DNA of 64,000 nucleotides from Mercurialis annua (lineage: Eukaryota; Streptophyta; Magnoliopsida; Malpighiales; Euphorbiaceae). The stretch lies in the NCBI RefSeq assembly GCF_937616625.2, contig NC_065571.1, positions 19,033,701 to 19,097,700 on the forward strand, in the 5' to 3' direction. This document shows positions 21,201-34,465 of the stretch, in pieces; position 1 is the stretch's first letter; each line of letters starts with the position of its first letter. Made by a program: the position numbers and the translations under genes. Under the pieces are notes generated by a model, which was not told the origin of the DNA, did not search any database, and was given only the letters and a program-made list of their open reading frames with translations.

Positions 21201-21908
21201 CCACTTTGGTCCTTCAAGTTGCTACCTCCATACCTTTAAATTTCTAACTTTTCTTTCGTTCAATTTAGTCCGTCTAATGCTAAATCCTTTAGGCCCGATT
21301 AATTCCATATTATTTATCTCCAAATAAAAAATATTACTCCCATATCTTATTATCTCACTTTCCAATAATTTATTTTGGCGATTCTGGCCAAAAACGCTCA
21401 AATTTCCATTTTGAGCTAACTTGCACGTTTTTTCACTTTTTTGTCCAATATTTCATTTTAATAAATATCGTCGGTATTATTTTCCTACCTTATGAATATA
21501 CAGTAATAAAAACTTCCTTCGGAAGTTTGTGGCTAGAAGTCCACCTTAGTACTTAAAGTGGCTAATTTGCATTTTAACTCAACTTCTCTATTAACTGAGA
21601 TGCTTAACTAAATAAAGTCTGAAATTTATGAAACTTTATCCATAATTTCTAAAAAATATTTCACGGATATTGGAAAATTATTAGCTCGGGCTTTCCAACT
21701 TATTTTATTTTATTCCCTTTAGTCCCGATTGAAACCGATTGCTCGCATAATAATTTTCTATTATAATGGTTATTTTGCAATAATTCCAATAGACCGGCTT
21801 CCGTCAAAGTCCTTTTTATCCAATCTTAATCCGATATTCTCGTTCTTAATCTTTACGATTATGCCTCGTAGCACTATACGTAATACCTCAACAATTTAGG
21901 TTATTACA
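18285..21908 (-). repeat. Element G 3' LTR (left copy)
   Basis: It aligns along its whole length with 25389-28832. The outer end lacks the first bases TGTCACAA and starts at CCCAAATTT. The inner end is TTATTACA at 21908. It carries CCCGAGATAATTCAACCGAG repeats at about 18950-19115 and a direct repeat of CCTAATCATGCACATTCCATGA-type units at about 20455-20505. Confidence 0.88.
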
Positions 21909-21925
21909 ATCTCCCACCTTATAAA
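21909..21925 (-). promoter_or_regulatory. Element G polypurine tract and conserved upstream block
   Basis: ATCTCCCACCTTATAAAA is the inverse of a purine tract next to the 3' LTR. The adjoining GTTCTCGAATTTT matches the inverse of the AAAATTCGAGAAC block that precedes the 3' LTR in F and E. In Tekay/Del-type gypsy elements a similar block lies at the 3' end of pol. Confidence 0.7.
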
Positions 21926-22581
21926 AATTTGTTCTCGAATTTTCAAAATCTTCTAATACCACTTAACCAATTCTTAATCATACCTTACCATTCTCTTCCT
22001 TCCACACTTTCGCTGCGATACTCGAATTAATCATTCACTAACTATTGACTTTACAGTTAGGTTTATACGGTCTTTTATCTATTACTATCCTTAGGTAAAA
22101 GTACCTCGATATACTTATCGAGTAACTTCTTATGTTAACAATCCTAACTATCTTACTAATACTTGATTCATAATCATTATGAATCAATTCTCTTTATTTG
22201 ACCTTCTTGTATAACTTTTGTTTGTATGTAGGGTTCATATCCCATGACACAACTAACTTCTATGTTAGATTTCCTTGTTCTAGAGGTAAGCTCGCTTTTA
22301 GCTTAAACGTGGTCGCTACCACTTTGCATATTTGTAAAGTAGAGTCGTTGTCCTAGTATTCAAGATACAAGACTTCTCTAGAGATTTGGAATTCAAATCT
22401 CGATACGTTTCTATTCGTGTTATACTACTCGTCGTTCTATATATGTGTGTTCTTATATAGGCCTAACAAGGTGATCAGTCTTGTTCTATGCCTCTATGTA
22501 CAGAGTCACTGTCTGAGCGTACTTACGTTTGAAAATTCATATGTATAAAAATCACATTTCTTTTCATATTTCAAATCATGT

Positions 22582-22769
22582 CATAATTGTGCACCAGTGT
22601 GATGACTTCTCTCATCACAAGAGTTGCAATGACACTCCTCTTTTTCATTCCCATACATACACAATATATATGATGCATGTCCTATTAGTGAATGCAATAT
22701 AGATGTAGTGATGCAATTCTATTCGTGTCAATGCGATATTTTTATGATTCGTGTCTGGGCACAATTATG
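22582..22769 (-). repeat. Shared internal module (G)
   Basis: It is bounded by CATAATTGTGC and GCACAATTATG. The conserved GTGTGATGACTTCTCTCATC block is beside the left end. Confidence 0.65.
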
Positions 22770-23918
22770 TCTCTTCAAAACATTTCGTTTCGATCAAATA
22801 CTTTCTTTTCATAAAATGGTGTTTACTTAAGTTTCTCTCGACATAAGACTTTGTATACTAATAATTTATCTTTCTATCATTCGTATACTATATACATTTT
22901 TTGCATATGAAAAGATGCAACTCTATTCGTCTGGTTTGGACGTTGTTCGAATAGTACATCCTAAACGTTTCGTGTCTCTACTAGACTAGCTCAAAAGGTT
23001 TGATCACTATTGAGCTTCTCGCATTCGGACTTTACGACGTTCACTTTCACTATATGGTTATCTGGTTGTATTTAGCCAGAAACCATCACGATAACTATGT
23101 CTTTAAGAAAACGGTCGATTCTTATCACCTGTGGTATTCTTCTACACGGAATGTGAGCGTTCCCTCAGATAATGACCTTGTTATCCACTCTGAAAGCATA
23201 TGTCTGTCATAGCTTGACTGTTATATAAGTGACTTCTATCGCATTGCGGGCACATGGGATTTGCAAGGCTGGAACTTCATTTCTCCGACTGCAAACCATA
23301 AATTCTTAGCCTTCTTGGCTGCTTCCCTCCGTCTATTTTTTTATCATATTGACTATGTAGCCTTTCCATCTTTTCTCTTCCATCACACTTCTCGATCATC
23401 TATTATTATACTCTTTGTATTCATATTCATCATATCTATCGGTCTATGTGATGCACTTTATTTATTCATTTCCGATGAGTTCCCCAATTCTTTCAACTTT
23501 TCTTACCATATGCTGCATTTGACTGTGTCATTACTTTCATTCCTAACACTTATCTTGTTTATCCTTTATCGACCTTCGGTTCTATTAACACGCTCTTTTC
23601 AATTTGGTCGAGCTTATCTCTTTACTCTTGCGGAGAGCTTTATCAGTTCTTATGGTATTTGTTAACACCCTTTGAAACCTTTACGATATTCTGATCCTGG
23701 TGATCACTATCATGTTCGAAATCTCTTTGCTACCACATCAACATCTTATGACTTATTCATATTAGTCTTTGTTAGACATTGCTTTCCTTCTCACAACTAT
23801 GGTTCTATTTCTCTTTACAATTTATGTGTTGACTCCAAATCCTGTCATCAGGTCTGGGGCAATCTACTTAATTAATCAGACTTGATGACTTATCCTTGTA
23901 CCAATTTGTCTCTTCGGT

Positions 23919-24340
23919 TCAATGCCCTTGGTCTTTCTTGATCATCCCAATCAAAGCAAAGAATAGAAATAATTTCTTATATCGGGTCACAAACTTCGTC
24001 CATGTTATTTGACCTGTCACTAGTTTAATTGCTTGTCGAAACCAATCATGGGTTGGACCTTTTATCGATATCTTGATCAATCTTGCTGTTTTTGTCTGCT
24101 CGAAGTTTACGAGCATCTTGCTTCATATCCTTCTAGAAGATTTAGCGCATTGCTTGGTCCATCCACTCCTTCGGATACAATCTCAAGTATGCCAATATCA
24201 AACCTGTATCTATGTTCTTTTCATTATATTGATAATGTCTTTGTACTAATTGTCCAATTATTAGCATACAAGTCTGTATATCAGTTACTTCTACTGCTAA
24301 CCGATTCACATTAACGTTGAGTTGTTACGGAACTCCCGGT
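23919..24340 (-). pseudogene. gag: Element G gag remnant
   Basis: The open part (24116-23919) reads ISIKGPTHDWFRQA then GQITWTKFVTRYKKLF, which corresponds to the W-x-x-A and T-W-x-x-F-x-x-x-F core of Ty3/gypsy gag. Upstream sequence to about 24340 matches, codon region by codon region, B's gag at 29267-29467 but is broken by frame changes. It lies between PBS and module, the right place for gag. It is non-functional. Confidence 0.7.
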
Positions 24341-25372
24341 GCCTGTACATACCTGCTTGGTCTATAGTAGATTTCCTCAGACCTTTGTCCCATCTACGGC
24401 CTTGGTCTACCGGATGGACTGGGTTATATTCGTCTTTGTTACTTCTGGCCTCTTCTCGGGCCCTATGCACTTACTGTGCAACGGCACGTGCTCGAGTGAT
24501 TCTTTGTTCATAGTATGGCAGATGTATATAAAGGAATCCCGATGAATTCCTTATAATACAACACATACTAGTCATCACAATTAACCGCCATCCACGTAAA
24601 TTGGACCTTAGGAACGCTTCCTTCCTATAGGCCTCGTACGATTACGTCTCATATATAAGTCTTATGGGTATCCTCTCATTATAGACTGAGCAAACATCAA
24701 AACATATACTCGCATCGTATATGTTCCGTGCGTATCATTATCGTAGCTATGAGCATCTATGTTAATCGACTTCAAAGAAAATTTGTATCCCTTAGATTTT
24801 TTTGGTTGCGTCGCGCATTTTAAGTCTTGTAAGCATTCCGCTTACAATGGAATTAGCAAAACCAAGCAGCATTCAATCATAAGGCATAATTCCTATTCAT
24901 AACAATCAATCACAAATACCTCTTTCACTTATTGCATAATTTATCACAAATTTATATCCTGTGACCATATCACTCTCCTGAGTGATTGCGTTTTGCAGCG
25001 CATCGCATATTTCATCAATCATATAACATTCAACCGATTCCATCCCATCACTTATTCTCGATGATACTCTTATATGATATGAGTCTCGAGAGTCTATAAC
25101 TCTTCACAGACTATAGATACTCGAAAGAGTATTGCTTACTCGAGTATGTACAAAACATATATTGTGCTCATGCACACATCTAACTCGACTTCTAATTGCA
25201 CATATAGGAGAGGACATTTTAGGAATATGTTCGAAAAATCGATGAAAATAGTGATAACGTTCAAAAGACAAGACTGGAAATCCCTATAATCCGCAGTAGT
25301 TCCTAGGTATTGATCGACACTTTCCTATACTCCAATCACAAAAGAACAATGGCCTAGGAATACTAAACCAAT

Positions 25373-25384
25373 GCTCTGATACCA
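25373..25384 (-). promoter_or_regulatory. Element G primer binding site
   Basis: GCTCTGATACCA is the exact complement of the initiator tRNA-Met site, 4 bp from the 5' LTR. Confidence 0.88.
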
Positions 25385-25388
25385 CCTT

Positions 25389-28300
25389 TGTCACAACCCA
25401 AATTTATGAATCGCGACCGGCGCTAGGGAATGGGAGTGGTAGCTCCGAAACCCGTAGTAAGCCTAAAAACCTGTGTAAATTTTTTGCAAAGCAAATCATA
25501 TTTCATATAAAAAAATAGATGTGACTCCATTTTACAAAAACATCATAGTCAAAATGTGTTATACTAATACATAGATAAAAACATCTAGACTACTGCGGAC
25601 CGCTAGAATGAAAACCTTCTTTCACTTCTTATGCAAATGATTCCGAGAATTAAAACTTTGGAAGTTTGACTCTCCAAATCATATCCTGCTATCCCTAAAA
25701 AATGGGAGGAGCAACGGGGTCAGTATAAAACTGAGTGAGCTCACCAAATTACACGCAATATCACATAAAGGGCTAAAACCGTTGAAAAACCGTTTTATGT
25801 ATAGAAAATACTCTTTTAAAATCATATTGCATAGCTTCTTTACTTTCCTTCATAACTCTTTGTTTATTTTATAAACTTATAGTTTATACGTATTGATATC
25901 TTTGATTTCTTCTTATACATTTGATATTTTTCTTTTCTCAATTTGTTGGATTAGTTTCCGACCGAATCTGAAAGCTTAGTTTATAACATCATGATTCTAA
26001 GTTGAGTAAAATCACTGACAATCTCTTGTGACTTGATCCTGATGGTTGGGTCCCGAGATAGTTAGACCGAGTTAACCACAACCATATGGTACAGTACCGA
26101 GATAATTCAACCGAGTTAACTAGTACCATTTCTCAATCCCAAACGATCGATCGATATGAGTCCCGAAATAATTCAACCGAGTTAACTCCTTAGACACGGG
26201 TCCCGAGATATTTCAACTGAGTTTAACGTCGTGTCTGTATTTGGACTCTGCACTCTGCAGGTCTTTTGAACTTAACTGTCGATTCATATAGTTCCTATTG
26301 TCATCTAATAGGAAAGTTTGTTCATATTTTGTCTCGATCTTTTTTCAAATTGATTCTCGATGTATTATACTTACTTTTTATTTTGTATGAGTCCCGAGTA
26401 CTATTATTAAGAATGGATGAGATACAGGTCCCGGGATAATTCTACTGAGTTCAACCTTGTATCTCAGTTCTTATTATTGGGTGTACCATAGTTCAATTCA
26501 CATTTTACGTTTATTAGTTGATTTTGTTTTTCGTTCTGTTGTATTGATCCTTTATGGACCATGACATACACATTATAATCTACAAATATACATCTATAAC
26601 ACACGCACGTATGGTATTTATTATGTTCGATAGTACATATCAAAATGTACTATATTTTCTTATTCATATTTGATCTGATACTTGTATATTATTCGATATT
26701 CGATTTATATTATATTACTTTTCCCTTCCCCCGGTATTTAAGTATATATATTATTTCCATTTTTTTATGTTATTATCAAATAACAAAATACGAAAGACGT
26801 TTGCAAAGTAAATAACATACTATACTTTCAAACATACATATAATATATTCAGATATATATAAAAATATTCATAGAGCCTTTCGTACTAAAAATACGTGGT
26901 TTTATGAATATTTACGAGTAATTAAAGTGTACTCGCCACTTACTATCCAAATTCTTCAAATAAACACGGAGACATCTCGATCCGTTCGGTCGAGTCTACG
27001 CAAATGTGATAACGCTATTACTTTTGTTTAGGTCTCGGACCATGAAAGGCACTCGAAGGTGTCGAAAACAAGCTTGGAAGTTAATGCCTGGAGCTATTCA
27101 GAACAACAGTTCAGACTGTACACAAAAATGTTCTGCCACAGATGACCATTTTAGAGTCTAATTCAGAAAACGCTTAAACTTAGAAAATTATACTTAACAT
27201 TCTAAAGTTTCCGTATCAACAAACGGAACTTAATTTCGACTTATACAACTCGAGATATTTCCCTCGCAATATCGCTGTTTCCTAGGAAATTATTTTACAA
27301 AACGACAATTAGCTCGCATCGACTAAATTCGTAACTTACTTCGCGACGAGGCTAACCTATCGATACCACATTCTAACAACAACACAATCCAGCCCCTAAA
27401 CGCATCCTAATCATACATATTTCAAGACCTAATCATCATTAAAACAGTTAGGTACGAATTCCATACAAGGGCCGAATTATGATTTCATTTTTCATTCAAA
27501 ACTTAACAATCAAAATCAACTTCAATTCCCCCATAGTTATTCATAAATCAAGCATATAACAATCAAATGATCATCACATCCTTCACCTAGCTTCATGGCC
27601 GAACCCTTCATAAATTTTCCAATCCAAAAATTTAATTAACAACAACATAATTCCTATGACTATAATCATCAATTTCAATTCATCAATTCATCACGATTTT
27701 GCCAAAATCCTAAGTGTAATTTCTCTTTTAATTTATCATTTAAAATCAATAATTTTCAGCCACAATATACCACAACATATCAACCCTAATTCATTCTCAA
27801 TTCATCAATTATAACACTTAATTCATAGCTCATAATTATCATACATAATCAAACTACCATTATAATCAAACTTTAAAAAAAACCGAAATATTAGACCTGA
27901 AACCCTAACTGTAATTTGAGTTTATTACCTCAAATTGAAGTCATAGATCTGTAGATAATCATTTTCTCATTCTGTGGCCGCAATAATCGCTCAATTCGGA
28001 CTTAAAACAAAAGAGATATGGTGTTTTTAAGATTTGTGAGAAATTTGAGAGGAGAGTTACGGGATTCTTTCTCTTTTGCTGCAAAATATGTGATAAACGA
28101 ATGAATATTCATTTTGAAAGTGATGATAATAAGTGGGCAAAGAGTCCACTTTGGTCCTTGAAGTTGCCACCTCCATACCTTTAAATTTCTAACTTTTCTT
28201 TCGTTCAATTTAGTCCGCCTAACGTTAAATCCTTTAGATCCGATTAATTCCATATTGTTTATTTCCAAATAAATAATATTACTCCCATATCTTATTATCT

Positions 28301-28832
28301 CATTTTCCAATAATTTATTTTGGCAATTTTGGTCAAAAACGCTCAAATTTCCATTTTGAGCTAACTTGCACTTTTTTCACTTTTTCGTCCAATTTTTTAT
28401 TTTAATAAATATCGTCGGTATTATTTTCCCACCTTATGAATATAGAGTAATAACAACTTCCTTTGGAAGTTTGTGGCTAGAAGTCCACTTTAGTTTTTAA
28501 AGTGGCTAACTTGCATTTTAACTCAACTTCTCTATTAATTGACATGCTTAACTAAATAAAGTCTGAAATTTATGAAACCTTATCCATAATTTCTAAAAAA
28601 TATTTCACGGATATTGGCGTGAAAATTATTAGCTCGGGCTTTCCAACTTATTTTATTTTATTCCCTTTAGTCATGATTAAAACCAATTGCTCACATAATA
28701 ATTTTCAATTAAAATTATTATTTTATGATAATTCCAATAGACCCGCTTCGGTCTAAGATATTCTCGTTCTTAATCTTTACGATTATGCCTCGTAGCACTA
28801 TGCGTAATACCTCAAAAATTTAGGTTCTTACA
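25389..28832 (-). repeat. Element G 5' LTR (right copy), 3444 bp
   Basis: It starts TGTCACAACCC and ends GGTTCTTACA on the plus strand, the inverse of TGTAAGAACC...GGGTTGTGACA. Blocks shared with the left copy include GACCGGCGCTAGGGAATGGG, the CCCGAGATA..ACCGAG repeats at about 26050-26210 and the sequence around 27900-28140. Confidence 0.9.
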
Positions 28833-28837
28833 ATTTG
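28833..28837. repeat. Probable target duplication of element G, right
   Basis: ATTTG pairs with ATGTG at 18280-18284. Confidence 0.6.
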
Positions 28838-29880
28838 ATTTTGAGTTTGCTAACTCTATGATGAGTGGAATACTTGAGAGACTTATAATATGAACGTAGC
28901 TGTAGAAGGCCTAAAGGAATGAAGTATTTCTAAGGTTCAACCTACGCATATAACGTTTAGTTATAATGGCATCTGTATGCTATGGTTTAAGGAATTAAAT
29001 CGGGATTCATATGCATATAGTACGGCGGAACCAAGAAATACTCAAGCACGTGCTGTGCACAAGCAGATAAATATGGCCTGAGATGAGGCCAAAGGTAACA
29101 AAGGCGAATATTATCCAGTGCATTCGGCAAGTAGAGGCCGCAGATGAGGTAGAGGTTAAAGGGAACCTAGCTTAGATCAGGCTGAGAGTGTGTAGGCACC
29201 AGGAGTGCCGCAACAACCCAACGTTGATATTAATCCATTAGTAGCAAAAGTAACTGATGTACGAAATTGCATGCTAATGATGGGGCAGTGGATACAAAGA
29301 CAATACAATGTGAAGAGAGAAATATGGATAGAGATTTGATATTGGAATACATGAAGTTAAATCCAAAAGAGTTTGACGGATCAAAAGATTCTATAGATTG
29401 TCTAAAAAACGTGGAGCAAACTGCTCGTAGACTTCAAATAGAAGAAAGACAAATGGTAAATTTATAGAGATATCAATGAAAGGTCCAACCAAAGATTGAT
29501 TTCGACAAGTAATTGGAGCGATAATGGGTCAAATAACATGGATGAAGTTGGTGACCGTATTTAAGAGATTCTTTCTACCTTTTGTTTTGATCAGTGATAA
29601 TTGAGAAAAGCTAATGTTGTTACTTTGAGAAGACAAATATTTTCAAGAATATGATGCCGAGTTTAATCGATTAAATAGAATCGCCCCAAGCTTGATGAGA
29701 AATCGTGTCCGAGTCAATACAAGATTTGTAAAAGGATTAGGATCACAGTTGTGGGAATGTTGACCCAGACTGATAAAGAATTTGTTAAGCTTGTCGGTAG
29801 TGCTATACAAATTGAAAGAGCACTGGTCCATTTTGACAAAATTCTTGATTCTTCACATTCAGGTCAGATAAGAAATGAAA
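28838..29880 (+). mobile_element. Element B leader and gag, right of the G insertion
   Basis: Sequence from ATTTTGAGTTTGCTAACTC onward continues B's leader exactly where it broke at 18284, judged by G's uninterrupted leader (near 24690). It then enters gag and is cut at 29880 by the LTR of element C, with no polypurine tract. B's remaining gag-pol and 3' LTR should lie right of the window. Confidence 0.78.
29267..29880 (+). pseudogene. gag: Element B gag remnant
   Basis: The first open stretch (to 29467) reads YMKLNPKEFDGSKDS then CLKNVEQTARRLQ, which fits the start of the Ty3/gypsy gag core in plant Tekay/Del-type elements. After a frame change the core continues as ISMKGPTKD, a TGA near 29497 in place of the Trp kept in G's copy, FRQVIG, QITWMKLVTVFKRFF and EYDAEFNRLNRIAPSL. 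The frame is broken several more times before C's LTR truncates it at 29880. Gag would form the retrotransposon particle; this copy cannot. Confidence 0.72.
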
Positions 29881-31634
29881 TGTAATACCCCTAAAAGTAG
29901 TACGATAAATGGATCGTGCCACAAGTCCTAAATTTTGGAATTTGGGCCAAGTAGGTCAGGAATGAGACTTGACTGAGGAAGTATAAATGGAATAAGAGAA
30001 TTGATCAGATCACGAATAATTATTTGAAGTAGAAATTATTATTCGTTGAAGCAGTTATTAGCGGAACTAACTAAAAGCTAAGAAAATTAAAATAAAATAG
30101 AAGTCCCGAGCTAATAATTTTCAGGACAACGTTTGTGAAACATTATTAAGAATTAATCGTTAAAGGATTTCTGAAAGTTAAGCACGACGGTTACTTGAAA
30201 ATTTCAATTAAAAGTGAAAATTAACCATTTTGAACTAAATTGGACTTTTAGCTACTTTGAGCCAAAATGGACTTTTGTAGAACAAATTGCTTAATAAGGA
30301 ATTATCATCATCATTTGGTTAAGAAAGAGAAAAGACTCCATCTACTCTAGTTTTGATCTAAAAAGCCGAACTCAACATCCATGGCTAACTACATGGATTC
30401 TTCATCAAAATCATTAATTCTTGAAGCAGAACACTCCTAAGCCTAAAGTAACCAAGGCTAAGTGTTTAATAAATGATTATTCAGGAATTAATGATTGAAA
30501 AATTAGGGTTCTTGAACTTGAAATGGGATTTTGTGAAATTGTTTGTTGTAGTGTGTTCAAGAGCTTCCATGGAGCAATTTGATGGTGAAATTGAATGAAA
30601 AACCATTGGCAGAGACACCTCATGAAAGGTAAGGGATTTTATGAAATTGATGAGTTTGGGTTGAAGAAATTGAATGATGATTTGGGCATGTAGGTTCGGC
30701 AATCACATGATAATAGTGATGTTTGATGATTGATGTGTATTGGTTATGGAATTGCTTGATTAGGCTTGAATAATTGATGAAATGTTAGATATGAGACTTG
30801 GTTAGGGGTTCGTTCATCAAGCTAAATTAATGATGTTTGCTAAATAATGGTTATAAGAAATTAGTTTGAGTTTATTAGAGCTAAAAATAAACTAAAAGTG
30901 ATGGAATAATGTTAATTGTTTAATAAAAGTTTGAATGAAATCTGGAATTGGGAAAAGGAACTAGGGTTCGGCCATGGAATTAGAATGGGGATAAGAGATT
31001 CAACTTGTGTTATATTCTTTGTTCATGAATATTAAGGGCTGAATTATTAGGAAAACTGATTAGAATGATGATTAAAAAATTGATGGAAAATATGGTCATG
31101 ATTCGGCCAGAGTAAGTAGTTCATGACCAAATGATTTTGATAATGTTTATTGATAGATTGCAAGTGTTTATGATAGCATATGATGTCTGGATAGTATAAA
31201 TATGGAAGTATGTTTGTCGATAGATTATAGGTCTCGAAGCGTTATAAGTCATAATTCGAACGTATACGAGCTAGTTTGACGATTTCATGATAAATCGTTA
31301 AACGATTCCAAATAAAACATAACCTTACGTTAAATAATGGGTATGAGGTATATAAATAATAAAAATGGTAATATTAAGTGGATATGGTATAAGAGGTTAA
31401 TTGATACGAAATTCAAATAACGATCGTAATCGAGTACAAGGCCGATTAGTCGACATAATAAAATACGACGAAAAGTAAAGCTGGAAATTAAGTAAATAGA
31501 TAGTTATTTAATAAATAAATAAAATATTACTTCAAGCTAAGGTTTAAATGATAACACTAAAACGCGTAAAGGAAATAAAAAATTGCTATATCGATAAGAG
31601 TAAATAGAAACGTATCGGATTAGACGCGATAACC
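29881..31634 (+). repeat. Element C LTR, first part
   Basis: It begins TGTAATACCCC directly after B's gag. No polypurine tract precedes it, so it is an insertion into B rather than B's own 3' LTR. The LTR breaks at TAACC (31630-31634), where element F is inserted, and continues at 46452. The 5 bp before it, TGAAA, should be repeated beyond C's far end outside the window. Confidence 0.82.
31630..31634. repeat. Element F target duplication, left
   Basis: TAACC is repeated exactly at 46447-46451. Confidence 0.85.
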
Positions 31635-34048
31635 TGTCACGACCCAAATTATTGATTCGAGACCGGCGCTAGGGAATGGGAGTGGTATCTCCGAAACCCG
31701 TAGCAAGCCTAGAAAACTCTAACTTTTTTGCAGAAACATGTACAAAACAATGCATACGAACATGTAATAAGAAAGACACATTTGCAAACACAACATACGA
31801 TACTATAATAGTGGGCGTTCAACTTCTGTAACTCGTACGTACTACCCCATCTATCGATCTATGAAAAAGTTGATGACTTAAGAAGCATCAAAACGATCCT
31901 ACTATATAGCGTAGCCTAACCACAGACATACACAGAATAGCAGGCATAAACATATACTGGACGTGTAAAACCCCGCTATACTAGGCCACAACTTGTCATC
32001 TTATTCTACTACAACACTGAGGGAACTAGTACTTTGCGCAAGCCAAACAGAGAATGTCTATCTGATCCGACACTAATCACCTGAAAGGGGTAATCATCAA
32101 CGGGGTCAGACTATGCTGAGCGAGTGTACACATTACTAATGGTACTACTCAAAAATAACATCGCATTTAAAAACTAAATATGCATATATGAACATATATT
32201 ATACTCCAAGCATTTGACCCGATCGAAACCCTCATCCCAAAACAAACCTAGACTAGGGTAGAATTCCTAATAGTAACAAGCGACTACTATTTATAAAATC
32301 CTTTTGGTAAGGTCCCAAGATAATTTGACCGAGTTTAACCTTTACCAAGTGATAGAGTCCCGAGATAGTTTGACCGAGTTAACCTAGTACCATTTCTTAT
32401 ATCCGAACGATCAATCAAGATGAGTCCCGGAATAGTTCCACCGAGTTAACTCTAGATACAGGTCCCGAGATAGTTCTACCGACTTCAACCTTGTACCTAA
32501 TCACACAAGAAGAGTACTCTACAAAGCGATCTAGAATAATTCTATAACTTACCCCAACACTGGTGATCACACAGCCTATTGACGCCAAATAGGTAGCTCG
32601 TTTCCCCAGATCATATACTTGTTTTCACAATCGAATATTTGATAATACGATACACAAATTCAGTTATAATGATAAAATATTATAGCATGGGATGTAGTTT
32701 AATATTCATACTTATAATATCAAAACTAGCTATTGCGTAATAATACATAAAAGTAAAGTGTAACTCATTTAATACGATATCTAATCATACGATACACCAA
32801 TATGTCGATCTACGTTCCCCGAATGTACTAACTGATAGATCTCGTAACTCGTCGATACGTCTGTTACAAATTCAAATCATACGTACGTTTAATTCATAAA
32901 CGTCAACTTAATGCCAAAACCCTAAGTTACAAACTTAGGTCAATACGATCTTATTCCTAATAAGATTCTTGAATTCACTTACTCTTAATCATTCTCTTAT
33001 ACTTAGACAAAGTAGTAATCATTATCATCTTATCGATTTTCAAATACATCCTACATATATTCCGAAACCCTAGTCATAAACGTCGTGTTCTATATTCAAA
33101 TTTTAGAATTCTGGAGTCCGAGGATCGATATCGGGTCAGGGTATGTCGTGTTGGGCTTCGTCACGTCGTACCCGAGTTCAAATTTGCTTGGCACATTGTG
33201 CCAAGACATCCTCACGTCGTGAGGAACCCTAAAACAGACAAAAAGTTTGTTCCGACGTGATTCTGACCTCTGAAAAATACTCAAATCCATTATGTCATGC
33301 TTCCAGATCATTTTAACAGAAACCCCAACTCAAATATCATCAAAAACGTCAAAAACGACATGGTTTCGGCTAATTCCATCCATCTGCAACATCATAAACT
33401 TAAAACAGCTCATATAGGCTCAAAACCCTAATTCAAAATAAAATATTTACCTTGCTACGAAGCTTGTATTTGGTAGAGCATTGAAGTCTTGATCCAACGG
33501 CGCAAGAATCGTTTGATTCCGACTCCGAACGAAGAAACCGTGTTGATCGCAAGTTTTGCTCGCCAACCCTTCACTGCTACGTTTTTGGTTCTCCTGTATG
33601 AATTTCACTCATATCCAATTACATATATAATTTGGCCAATTTGCTTGTTCGATCCTTCCTTTTTTTATTCTTTACAATCTTTCCTTTTAACTTATCTTTT
33701 AACTAATGAATCGATTAATTATTTGATTCTGATACTTACGTATTATTTATATCCAAATAAATAATACTACACCGATATCTAATTAATTTATATTCCGACA
33801 AATTGTTTTAATTTATTCTTGGATAAAATAATTAAATTTCAATCGGAGACATAAATTTAATTTTTTCTATATTTTTGTTCATTTTTTAATATCCTCATTT
33901 CTTACATTAACCAATGCTGATATCCAAATTTTCTTATTCGAATCCTTATACATAGACGTCCTACTCGATATTATATATTTTGCAACTCTGGTCCCCCTCT
34001 TCAGGAAACTTTGCACTTAAACGACATTTGAACTTACAGGGTATTACA
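31635..34048 (-). repeat. Element F 3' LTR, 2414 bp
   Basis: It starts TGTCACGACCC and ends GGTATTACA. It carries the GACCGGCGCTAGGGAATGGG block at about 31662, four CCCGAGATA(G/A)TT..ACCGAG repeats at about 32310-32500 and a CATCCTCACGTCGTGAGGAACC inverted motif at about 33207. Confidence 0.88.
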
Positions 34049-34465
34049 TTCATCCCCCCATAATATAAAAATTCGTTCTCAAATTTTCATATATCTTACT
34101 TACTTTAATTGATTGGTATCTTTACCATTATCCATGAAAATTACACTCTACGCATCTTACGATACTTGTCGGTTCGTGGAATCATTATTCTAGCTCTTGC
34201 ACTTTTGTCGCATTAGCATTAACTGTTATTGACAAACCTTTCTTGATATCGTCTTTTATGACGATATTAGTTTCACCCCTATTCACTTATCTCCTTTCGT
34301 TCTCGATCTTTTCTCTTTGTCCAGTACATATAGTCCTATCATAATTTCTTGTTCGATACATAACCACATGGGCTCTGTGTCCTCATAATTAAACTCCTAG
34401 TTTAATTTTCGATAACTGATTGCAATTCGTTTAGTAATACTATAATAACGCAAAAAATATTAAGG
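34049..34465 (-). mobile_element. Element F polypurine tract and internal region, left segment
   Basis: TTCATCCCCCCATAATATAA at 34049-34068 is the inverse of the polypurine tract, followed by AAAATTCGTTCTCAAATTTT, the conserved pre-tract block. The rest has no gene and ends where solo LTR I begins. Confidence 0.7.

Larger units (their letters stand above)
21926..25372 (-). mobile_element. Element G internal region, mostly non-coding
   Basis: Apart from the gag remnant and shared module I see no conserved protein segment. Sequence at about 23340-23640 is related to element F at about 42760-43010, so it is inherited internal sequence. Open frames on the plus strand in this stretch are antisense to the element and not genes. 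Confidence 0.65.
18285..28832 (-). mobile_element. Gypsy-like element G, 10.5 kb, two LTRs, gag remnant only
   Basis: On the minus strand the order is 5' LTR (25389-28832), PBS (25373-25384), leader, gag remnant (23919-24340), shared module (22582-22769), polypurine tract (21909-21925) and 3' LTR (18285-21908). The internal region is 3.48 kb, too short for a normal gag-pol, and shows no pol motif. The element is inserted in the leader of B, a member of its own family in the opposite orientation: B's sequence is continuous across it when compared with G's own leader. Confidence 0.88.

Noticed and set aside
23261..23665. 134-codon plus-strand frame in element G, hydrophobic and apparently membrane-like
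   Set aside because: It is antisense to G. Related sequence in F (about 42760-43010) does not keep the frame, so the T-rich composition explains the hydrophobic translation.
28002..28346. 114-codon minus-strand frame in G's right LTR
   Set aside because: It lies in LTR sequence, and the aligned left LTR near 21050-21400 does not keep it open.
29881..31634. This LTR as B's own 3' LTR
   Set aside because: No polypurine tract precedes it, it interrupts gag, and its other end is followed by a PBS. It is the 5' LTR of another element, C.
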